From contig WFYB01000069.1 of NCBI GenBank assembly GCA_015490315.1, forward strand, positions 1 to 6,776: a stretch of 6,776 nucleotides of DNA. Reading direction: 5' to 3'. The position numbers were made by a program, and so were the translations under genes. How positions within the stretch are numbered: position 1 is the stretch's first letter; every line of letters begins with the position of its first letter. Origin of the DNA: Sulfurovum sp. Its GTDB lineage: Bacteria > Campylobacterota > Campylobacteria > Campylobacterales > Sulfurovaceae. Under the pieces are notes generated by a model. It was not told the DNA's origin and searched no databases. It saw nothing but the letters and a program-made list of their open reading frames with translations. This document shows, piece by piece, positions 1 to 4,713 of this stretch.

Positions 1-244
1 CAGCGATCAGCAAAAAGCTTTTGAGCCATCCAAGGTAGTCGCTCTTGTCAGTCAAGTAGGTAAAATACCCTGCTATCACCCCGCCTGCAAAGAGCAGTGT
101 CGCCACAAAGACCGTCGTCACCAGTGACATCGCAAAAGGAAAGAGTATCCCTGCAAGCCCCAACAGCATAAAAAGGATGCCCGCCACCTTCGAATATTTG
201 CCAAACTGTGCATACAGCGCCTTCTTTTCCGGGATTCTCCACAT
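1..244 (-). CDS. DUF308/HdeD-like small membrane protein, 3' end outside window
   Basis: The minus-strand frame starting at the ATG (complement of 242-244) is open to the left edge and gives 81 residues beginning MWRIPEKKALYAQF. It has two hydrophobic stretches, at about residues 20-39 (AGILFMLLGLAGILFPFAM) and 42-61 (VTTVFVATLLFAGGVIAGYF). The pattern of a membrane helix with LLG..GILFPF, a short turn, and a second helix with a GG pair is typical of the DUF308/HdeD family of inner-membrane proteins; HdeD of E. coli is linked to acid resistance, but most relatives have no known function. The start is supported by AAAGGAG (complement of 250-256) five bases upstream. It is transcribed divergently from the gene at 426. 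The C-terminal part, normally further helix pairs, is missing because the window ends. Another minus-strand frame at 48-242 is a shadow of this gene. The membrane-protein call is firm; the family name rests on pattern recognition. Confidence 0.8.
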   Translation of the reverse strand, partial: MWRIPEKKALYAQFGKYSKVAGILFMLLGLAGILFPFAMSLVTTVFVATLLFAGGVIAGYFTYLTDKSDYLGWLKSFLLIA

Positions 245-271
245 ATCTACTCCTTTAAATGAATCATTGTT

Positions 272-277
272 ATTATA
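272..277 (-). promoter_or_regulatory. -10 box for the HdeD-like gene
   Basis: The minus strand reads TATAAT here, about 27 bases before the ATG at 244 and upstream of the ribosome binding site. No -35 box is recognisable, as is common in Campylobacterota. An 11-bp palindrome, AATGA-a-TCATT (258-268), lies between this box and the ribosome binding site. Confidence 0.5.
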
Positions 278-284
278 AGATATA

Positions 285-306
285 AGTACCGCATAATGAT
301 GGTACT
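285..306. promoter_or_regulatory. Inverted repeat AGTACC-N10-GGTACT, candidate operator
   Basis: Perfect 6-bp arms at 285-290 and 301-306 are separated by 10 bases. The repeat lies just upstream of the -10 box of the leftward gene, where a -35 box or a regulator would sit. A hairpin terminator is unlikely because no T tract follows on either strand. The regulator is unknown. Confidence 0.3.
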
Positions 307-324
307 CAGGTAGCAAAGTCCAAA

Positions 325-340
325 AATATGACAATATGAC
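325..340. repeat. Tandem 8-bp direct repeat (AATATGAC x2)
   Basis: AATATGAC occurs twice back to back with no mismatch. It lies about 50-70 bases upstream of the -10 box of the gene at 426. Tandem direct repeats in this position are often bound by activators of the response-regulator type; that reading is inference. A weak inverted repeat, GGGTA...TACCC (347-361), follows it. Confidence 0.4.
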
Positions 341-370
341 ATATTAGGGTACCGTTTACCCAAAAATAGT

Positions 371-391
371 ATATCATAATGAAAATGATAT
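371..391. promoter_or_regulatory. Inverted repeat ATATCAT-N7-ATGATAT, Fur-box-like operator candidate
   Basis: Perfect 7-bp arms (371-377 and 385-391) flank seven bases. The repeat fills the space between the expected -35 position and the -10 box of the gene at 426, so a bound protein should block that promoter. Aligned by eye to the E. coli Fur consensus (19 bp), bases 375-393 match at 12 positions, including seven in a row. That suggests iron regulation but does not prove it. Confidence 0.4.
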
Positions 392-399
392 GTTATAAA
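391..399 (+). promoter_or_regulatory. Extended -10 promoter for the gene at 426
   Basis: TGT-TATAAA is an extended -10 element (TG, one base, hexamer at 394-399). Transcription would begin near 406, leaving about 20 bases of leader that contain the GGAGG ribosome binding site. It overlaps the right arm of the inverted repeat at 371-391. Confidence 0.45.
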
Positions 400-425
400 T
401 AAATATTATATTTCGGAGGTACAAG

Positions 426-752
426 GTGGAAGGTATGATCAAAGTCAGTTACACGGTAATGTGTGCAAATGATGTCAATATAGTGCTAAAGCTCTCTGAT
501 ATTCTCTCCAACGAAAAGGTCGCCAAAGCGATCAAAAGTGAATATGCAAAAGGGTTGCGAAATCTCGCGCTAAGCAGCCGTGAAGATAGCGAAATAGAGA
601 TCAAGACGGACAAAGAGGTCTATGAATTTACTGTCAGCAAAAACGATTTTGCAGATCTGCTCGAACTGGCAGAAGAGGATGCGCGTAAACACAAGCGCCT
701 CAAAAAAGAGTGTGATGGCATCGCACTGGTCGATATAGAGACAATCGATTAG
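426..752 (+). CDS. Uncharacterised ~108-residue soluble protein
   Basis: I do not recognise this protein. The start is probably the GTG at 426, because a strong GGAGG (415-419) lies six bases upstream. The ATG at 435 (MIKVSYTV...) is the alternative and would give 105 residues. The protein has no signal peptide or membrane segment. By eye it alternates a strand (KVSYTVMCA), a long helix (residues ~15-48, ILSNEKVAKAIKSEYAKGL), strands (EIEIKTDKEVYEFTVS), a strongly charged helix (DLLELAEEDARKHKRLKKE) and a last strand (IALVDIETI), so a small compact alpha/beta domain is likely. It has two cysteines and no metal-binding cluster. It has its own promoter region with a Fur-like repeat. Only the element at 766-1036 separates it from the RNA helicase gene; without that insert the gap would be about 35 bases, which suggests the two genes were once, and may still be, co-transcribed. 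That it is a real gene is well supported; its function is unknown. Confidence 0.75.
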   Translation: MEGMIKVSYTVMCANDVNIVLKLSDILSNEKVAKAIKSEYAKGLRNLALSSREDSEIEIKTDKEVYEFTVSKNDFADLLELAEEDARKHKRLKKECDGIALVDIETID

Positions 753-765
753 AGATATGTTATCA

Positions 766-1036
766 TATGGGTACCTCTAATAACCCCAGGCGCTCATAAT
801 GGGCTTTGTAGATGTGAGATTTTGCAAGAGGCTTTCAAGTCCTAGCCAAAGCTAAGATGAAGGAAGCATCTTGTGAAAGATCGCGTCTGCAAAGCCCACC
901 CTTTGGGCAATGCCAGCTTCGCCCTATGCGGCGTTACACTTTTTCGACTTAGCTACGGCTAGGTCTGTAAAGTGTGCCTTGCCTAGAACAAAGCTGGCAA
1001 TGTTATGAGCATCTAGGGTTGTTAGAGGTACCCATA
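766..1036. repeat. MITE-like palindromic element folding into a three-way junction
   Basis: This fills the 304-base gap between two genes. The ends are perfect 15-bp terminal inverted repeats (766-780 TATGGGTACCTCTAA and 1022-1036). Pairing continues as a 34-bp closing stem (766-799 with 1003-1036) with only four non-Watson-Crick positions, two of them T/G. Inside are two long hairpins. Arm A (800-898) has TGGGCTTTG/CAAAGCCCA at its base, many T/G pairs, and a TAGC-caaa-GCTA tip at 843-854. Arm B (908-1002) has GCCAGCTT/AAGCTGGC at its base and an AGC-TACG-GCT tip at 951-960; C(UACG)G is a stable UNCG-type tetraloop as RNA. No frame in it looks coding. If one TA on each side is read as target duplication (766-767, 1035-1036), the element proper is 768-1034, as for IS630/mariner-related MITEs; but those bases are also part of the repeat, so this is not proven. 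It could instead be a structured RNA. Confidence 0.7.
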
Positions 1037-1038
1037 AT
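1033..1038 (+). promoter_or_regulatory. Possible -10 box at the element's right junction
   Basis: CATAAT matches five of six bases of TATAAT and spans the right border of the palindromic element, 18 bases before the helicase ATG. Transcription would start near 1045, giving a very short leader. No -35 box is clear. It may be chance; the helicase may instead rely on readthrough from the promoter at 391-399. Confidence 0.25.
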
Positions 1039-1056
1039 AGAAAAAATAGAGACTAA

Positions 1057-3873
1057 ATGGCAAAGAAAAAGAAAAAATATCTTATCAAACTCAATAACAA
1101 AATACGAAACTACTTCGACGGTATGCCCTTTGACGAGGGGGTAGCGACACTCGATGACGAAAAGCTGATGGAGCTGGTCATGCTCCTGGAACTCGATATC
1201 CCCTCAGGCGATAGAGAAGAGATGATACGTGCGCTACGCCGTGTCTGGAGTGAAGAGGGAGCCGGGACACGGGAGCTGATCGTCTCCTATCTGACCGAGA
1301 AACACAAAGCTGTACCCAAAGGCACAAGAGAGGCAGAGGGGACTGACAAAGTCAGCAAGATCCTCACTATCCTCTCACAGTTCGATCATACCAAACATGA
1401 GGAGAACCTCATACTCGATGCCTTTATCGACATGAGACCTGCCAAGATCACACCTGAAAAGATCGGCAACAAGCTACACTACCTCCGCCACAAAGAGCGC
1501 CTCTTGGCACTGGAGAAAAAACTGGGCGTGGAGTTTACCTCGCTCAATGAGATGCAGTTTACGCACAGCTTTACCTTCAGACTTGAAAAGTATGACTTCA
1601 ACAAGCTGCTGCTCTGCTCTACTGAACCCTTGGCACTTGAAAGCCTCTGGGATCTTCCCGAAGAGGAGATGCTACACAAACTGCAGCAGATCAAAGAGGA
1701 GACGATAGAGGAGCGTAGCGATGAGATAGAGGCGTTCCTCGATCACCTTGTCCACACCAAACACCCCTATCTGAGTGAAGAGCAGATGAGTGAAGCACTC
1801 AAGCGTATGCCCATCGAGTCACCCCTCTATCATGCCCCCATCAAATTTGAGATCATCGAAAAAATATTAACAAATATCAGCGATAAATACGAAGTCTTTG
1901 AGAGCAGTGACCATATCATTATAGAAAAAGAGAAGAGTCACAATCTCTTTGGTACGATGCTCTACTATAACACCTCCGTAGCTTACGAGAAGCCTTTCCT
2001 TTACAACCTGATCTGGCGAGGCAAGGAGCTCCCGGTCAAAGATGACATCAACCATGTCAACGATGATCTGCTGGCACACTTCAGGGTAGCGATCGATGAT
2101 ATCCTCGAAGAGATGCGCCTCATGAGCGAAAAGATCGATGTCGATGAGCAGACCATGCAGGAGTTCATCGTACGCTTCATCGAACCGCAGATTCGCTCCT
2201 CACGTACACTCAAGGTCAAAGAGAAGAGCAAGCGGCGTATCCTCTTTCACTTCGGTGAATATATCAGGCCTCTTCTTGAGAAACAAAAGCGTGAAGAGCT
2301 GCTTGCCAAAACGATACGGGACTTCAAGCGCCTCTACCCTCTCGCACGCGAGCTCAAAAGAAAGATCGTCTTTCATGTGGGACCAACCAACTCAGGCAAG
2401 ACCTATGCCTCTTTGCAGGAGCTCAAAAACGCTACGACAGGCTACTACCTCGCACCGCTCAGGCTGCTTGCGCTCGAGGGATACGAGAACCTCAAAAAAG
2501 AGGGTGTACACGCGTCGCTGATCACGGGTGAGGAGGAGATCATCGACGAGGAGTCGACCCACATCTCCTCGACCATTGAGATGATGAATGCCTCTGTCGA
2601 TGTAGATGTCTGTGTGATCGATGAGATACAGATGATTGCCGACAGAGACCGCGGATGGGCATGGGCGAACGCGCTGATCGGTGCACCTGCCAAAAAAGTG
2701 ATCCTCACAGGATCGGCAGACGCACTGCCTGCGGTCAAAGAGCTTGCCGAATATCTCGGCGAGGAGCTTGAGATCGTGGAGTTTGAGCGAAAGAATGAGC
2801 TGGAGATGATGAAGCACCCTACCCCTATGCGCAAGATAGAGCCCCAGACTGCCGTCGTGGCATTCAGCAGGCGTGATGTGCTCTCGCTCAAACAGCAGCT
2901 CTCCGAGCGCTACCGTGTTTCAGTGGTCTACGGCAACCTCTCGCCGGAAGTCAGACGCGAAGAGGCACGGCGCTTTCGGGAGGGAGAGAGTGAAATACTC
3001 GTCGCGACCGATGCGATCGCTATGGGACTCAACCTCCCTATCAAAACGATCCTCTTCTCCAAAGACAACAAATTTGACGGGCTCCGCCGTCGTGAGCTTC
3101 TCCCTACAGAGGTGCTTCAGATCGCGGGGCGTGCCGGAAGATACGGTATGGAGGAGAAGGGCTATGTCGGAGCACTTGATGAGACGACTCTCGAGACAAT
3201 AGAGCAGCAGTTCCACTCTCCCCTGCCCGATATCGAACTGCCGGTATCGGTCATGGCGAGTCTTGAGCATGTGATGCTCATCGGTGAGATCCTCCAGACA
3301 GAGAATATTACGACAATACTGGAATTTTTCGCGGACAATATGGAGTTTGACGGTCCCTTTGTCGCTGCCAACATCGAGAGTATGCTCGAAGTCGCTGCTA
3401 TCGTAGATGAGTATGATATCGATCTGAAGACCCGCTACTATCTCAGCTGTGCGCCAGCAAGCACCAACTCACCCTATATCGAATCGGTATTTCACCGCTA
3501 TGTCAGACAGATCGAAGCAGGTGAACAGGTACGCTACATCCCGCCGCGTGACCTGCCCAAATTTGCACAGACCAACGATATGCTGCTCAATGCCGAAGAC
3601 AGGGTACGCGAGATATCTCTCTATCTCTGGCTCAGCTTCAAGTTTCCCGATATCTTCCCCGATACCCAAAAGGCACTCGAAGCAAGATCTCGCCTCAACA
3701 GCTTTATCGAAAACTCGCTCAGGCAGGGACACTTCACCAAACAGTGCAGAAGATGCGGGAAAGTGCTTGATTTTTCCTACCGTTTTAGCATCTGTGATGC
3801 CTGCCACAGCAGCAACAAGCGTGGGTCAGGCAGCCGTGGCGGCTACCGCGGAAAACGCAAGCGTCATCACTGA
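1057..3873 (+). CDS. SUV3-type ATP-dependent RNA helicase with C-terminal zinc ribbon
   Basis: This 938-residue cytoplasmic superfamily 2 helicase predictably unwinds RNA using ATP. Motifs appear in order: I VGPTNSGKT (441-449), Ia APLRLLALE (466-474), II DEIQ (522-525), III TGSADA (551-556), IV VVAFSRRDV (600-608), V ATDAIAMGLNLPI (650-662) and VI QIAGRAGRYG (688-697). GPTNSGKT together with DEIQ is diagnostic for the SUV3 family, whose mitochondrial members work with an exoribonuclease in RNA decay; bacterial roles are little known. Residues 720-810 fit the SUV3 C-terminal domain. Residues 897-916 form a CxxC-x12-CxxC zinc ribbon, followed by a basic RG-rich tail (921-938) likely to bind RNA. 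The first ~430 residues are unrecognised, helical and charged, starting MAKKKKK, which makes the protein longer than the mitochondrial enzyme. The ribosome binding site before the ATG is weak (AGAGA, 1048-1052). The structured element ends 20 bases upstream and could affect expression. The gene is intact. Confidence 0.93.
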   Translation: MAKKKKKYLIKLNNKIRNYFDGMPFDEGVATLDDEKLMELVMLLELDIPSGDREEMIRALRRVWSEEGAGTRELIVSYLTEKHKAVPKGTREAEGTDKVSKILTILSQFDHTKHEENLILDAFIDMRPAKITPEKIGNKLHYLRHKERLLALEKKLGVEFTSLNEMQFTHSFTFRLEKYDFNKLLLCSTEPLALESLWDLPEEEMLHKLQQIKEETIEERSDEIEAFLDHLVHTKHPYLSEEQMSEALKRMPIESPLYHAPIKFEIIEKILTNISDKYEVFESSDHIIIEKEKSHNLFGTMLYYNTSVAYEKPFLYNLIWRGKELPVKDDINHVNDDLLAHFRVAIDDILEEMRLMSEKIDVDEQTMQEFIVRFIEPQIRSSRTLKVKEKSKRRILFHFGEYIRPLLEKQKREELLAKTIRDFKRLYPLARELKRKIVFHVGPTNSGKTYASLQELKNATTGYYLAPLRLLALEGYENLKKEGVHASLITGEEEIIDEESTHISSTIEMMNASVDVDVCVIDEIQMIADRDRGWAWANALIGAPAKKVILTGSADALPAVKELAEYLGEELEIVEFERKNELEMMKHPTPMRKIEPQTAVVAFSRRDVLSLKQQLSERYRVSVVYGNLSPEVRREEARRFREGESEILVATDAIAMGLNLPIKTILFSKDNKFDGLRRRELLPTEVLQIAGRAGRYGMEEKGYVGALDETTLETIEQQFHSPLPDIELPVSVMASLEHVMLIGEILQTENITTILEFFADNMEFDGPFVAANIESMLEVAAIVDEYDIDLKTRYYLSCAPASTNSPYIESVFHRYVRQIEAGEQVRYIPPRDLPKFAQTNDMLLNAEDRVREISLYLWLSFKFPDIFPDTQKALEARSRLNSFIENSLRQGHFTKQCRRCGKVLDFSYRFSICDACHSSNKRGSGSRGGYRGKRKRHH

Positions 3874-3890
3874 TCACTCACTTTTCAGGT

Positions 3891-3917
3891 AGAAAAAGGG
3901 AGACTACCAGGTCTCCC
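3891..3917 (-). terminator. Rho-independent terminator of the superoxide reductase/Tat unit
   Basis: On the minus strand GGGAGAC (3917-3911), a six-base loop and GTCTCCC (3904-3898) form a perfect 7-bp stem, followed by TTTTTCT (3897-3891). The stop codon of the small Tat gene (complement of 3904-3906) lies in the loop and stem, so its last codons (Gly-Glu-Thr-Trp) encode half of the hairpin. On the plus strand no T tract follows the stem, so it should act mainly on leftward transcripts. It faces the helicase end 18 bases away. Confidence 0.8.
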
Positions 3918-4077
3918 CAAATCCATAATACCCTTCCCCTTTGCGGCTGTATCTCGCATCAAATGCTCTCTTGCGTTCTTTAAGTGTCAGCCTTGCAGGG
4001 GCGGCACTGCCGACCACTGTGCCCATGCCCAGTATCGCCATCAGTTTCATAAGATTTCTTCTTGAGATATCGATCAT
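3904..4077 (-). CDS. 57-residue Tat-signal protein of unknown function
   Basis: The protein begins MIDISRRNLMKLMAILGMG. SRRNLMK fits the Tat consensus (S/T-R-R-x-F-L-K), followed by a hydrophobic stretch LMAILGMGTVVGSAA and a possible cleavage after SAAPA (about residue 27). The predicted mature part is only about 30 residues, very basic at first (RLTLKERKRAFDARYSRKGE) and ending GYYGFGETW. It has no cysteine or obvious cofactor motif, so it may travel as, or assist, a partner of a folded Tat substrate. The ATG at 4077 is preferred over an in-frame ATG at 4110 because AAGGAG (complement of 4084-4089) sits six bases upstream and the Tat motif then lies near the N-terminus. It follows the superoxide-reductase-like gene by 83 bases on the same strand and ends inside the terminator, so the two probably share a transcript. 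Its role is unknown. Confidence 0.7.
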   Translation of the reverse strand: MIDISRRNLMKLMAILGMGTVVGSAAPARLTLKERKRAFDARYSRKGEGYYGFGETW

Positions 4078-4143
4078 CTTTTTCTCCTTGTTGTGAGATA
4101 TCCACAGCATAGAGGATCATCGTGGAGTGATCGTGAAATAATG

Positions 4144-4165
4144 AATAGGGAGAGATCTCCCTATT
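4144..4165. repeat. Perfect 10-bp inverted repeat at the end of the superoxide reductase gene
   Basis: AATAGGGAGA (4144-4153) and TCTCCCTATT (4156-4165) are exact complements separated by two bases; as RNA about nine pairs with a four-base loop would form. It overlaps the stop codon at 4161-4163. The minus strand continues CATTATTTC without a proper T tract, so it is more likely a partial terminator or an mRNA-stabilising hairpin between the two genes than a full terminator. Its GGGAGA core recurs in the terminator at 3898-3917. Confidence 0.55.
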
Positions 4166-4589
4166 TGAGTGTGACCGAGGATTCCCAGTCTCCATGCAGG
4201 TTGCATTTGGCAACGGCAGTGAGTGTTTTGATACCGTCAAGCTTGACACGCGATCCCAGATAGCCGCGTGAGATCACCGGCTCGAGCGAGACCTTATCGA
4301 CGGCTTTGCCATCGGCAAAGAGTTCGATCTCATAGATCCAGTGATCCGCTTTGCTTGGGTGGATGATTCCCTCCTGCCCCACTGTGACCTCTACAAGCGT
4401 GTAGCCTGCCGCATCTTTCTCGCCGACCGTTATCTCCGGTGTGTGCTTGAGCTCCGCTTTGGTCGGATGCTTTGGATCTGCGATCTTCATCTTTGTCCTG
4501 TTGACGATCAGTTTCTCATCATATGCTGAAGCGACTGTTGTCGCCATTGCCGCCAATGCAGCTGCTTTGAGTGCTTCTCTTCTGTTCAT
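4161..4589 (-). CDS. Tat-exported superoxide reductase-like protein (desulfoferrodoxin SORL domain)
   Basis: The protein has 142 residues. Superoxide reductases reduce superoxide to hydrogen peroxide at a non-haem Fe(His)4(Cys) centre. All five ligands are visible: His49 (KHTP), His77 and His83 (HPSKADHWI) and Cys129 and His132 (CNLHGDWE), in the family's order and spacing. There is no N-terminal Cys4 rubredoxin-like centre, so it resembles the one-iron (neelaredoxin) class. The N-terminus MNRREALKAAALAAMATTVA carries an RR pair, a hydrophobic stretch and an ASA site near residue 22, which points to Tat export and action in the periplasm. The active-site loop is unusual: the usual Glu-Lys-His is Leu47-Lys48-His49, so the Lys is kept but the Glu is lost, with a Glu one place earlier. 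AAAGGAT upstream serves as ribosome binding site. It is the first gene of a unit with the small Tat protein. The electron donor is not evident here. A related periplasmic iron protein without this activity cannot be excluded. Confidence 0.85.
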   Translation of the reverse strand: MNRREALKAAALAAMATTVASAYDEKLIVNRTKMKIADPKHPTKAELKHTPEITVGEKDAAGYTLVEVTVGQEGIIHPSKADHWIYEIELFADGKAVDKVSLEPVISRGYLGSRVKLDGIKTLTAVAKCNLHGDWESSVTLK

Positions 4590-4628
4590 TGATAATCCTT
4601 TGTAGATAGAGTATAAATTTTGATGTTT

Positions 4629-4637
4629 ATTATAGCA
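4629..4637 (-). promoter_or_regulatory. Extended -10 promoter of the superoxide reductase gene
   Basis: The minus strand reads TGC-TATAAT (4637 to 4629), a perfect extended -10 element about 40 bases before the start codon. The upstream gene ends at 4714 without a visible terminator, so some readthrough from it is possible. Confidence 0.65.
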
Positions 4638-4650
4638 TAGTACCTGCTAT
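4632..4650. promoter_or_regulatory. Inverted repeat ATAGCA-N7-TGCTAT over the promoter, candidate operator
   Basis: Perfect 6-bp arms at 4632-4637 and 4645-4650 overlap the -10 box and the spacer of the superoxide reductase promoter. This is a position where a repressor would block RNA polymerase. A stress- or redox-sensing regulator would make sense, but I do not recognise the site. Confidence 0.4.
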
Positions 4651-4713
4651 CACTAACACAGCGTAGAGATATGGTGATACAAAGCAAAAAAGACAAATAG
4701 CAAAAGAGGCTTA

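Noticed and set aside
48..242. Closed 64-residue minus-strand frame beginning MENPGKEGAV
   Set aside because: It overlaps out of frame the open HdeD-like frame starting at 244, which has a good ribosome binding site and clear membrane helices. The 64-residue translation has no family resemblance.
347..361. GGGTACCG... sequence resembling the element's GGGTACC terminal repeat
   Set aside because: Similarity is limited to about seven bases, with no second end or internal arms, so it is not a convincing element remnant.
800..1002. tRNA or rRNA-like fold within the palindromic element
   Set aside because: There are two long arms rather than a cloverleaf, with no T-loop consensus or acceptor stem of tRNA size.
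1479..3892. Several frames of 70-148 residues on both strands inside the helicase gene
   Set aside because: They lie within a long gene with all helicase motifs intact, show low-complexity or Ser/Arg-rich translations typical of antisense or shifted frames, and lack convincing ribosome binding sites.
4092..4106. TGTGAGATATCCACA as a CRP/FNR-type site
   Set aside because: Only the outer four bases of each side pair, and the central bases break the symmetry; no promoter was found next to it.
4078..4110. Upstream ATG (4110) for the small Tat protein
   Set aside because: It would add 11 residues before the Tat motif and would put the strong AAGGAG inside the coding sequence; the ATG at 4077 is better placed.
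3980..4249. 89-residue minus-strand frame spanning the gap between the two Tat genes
   Set aside because: It is out of frame with both well-supported genes and has no recognisable features.
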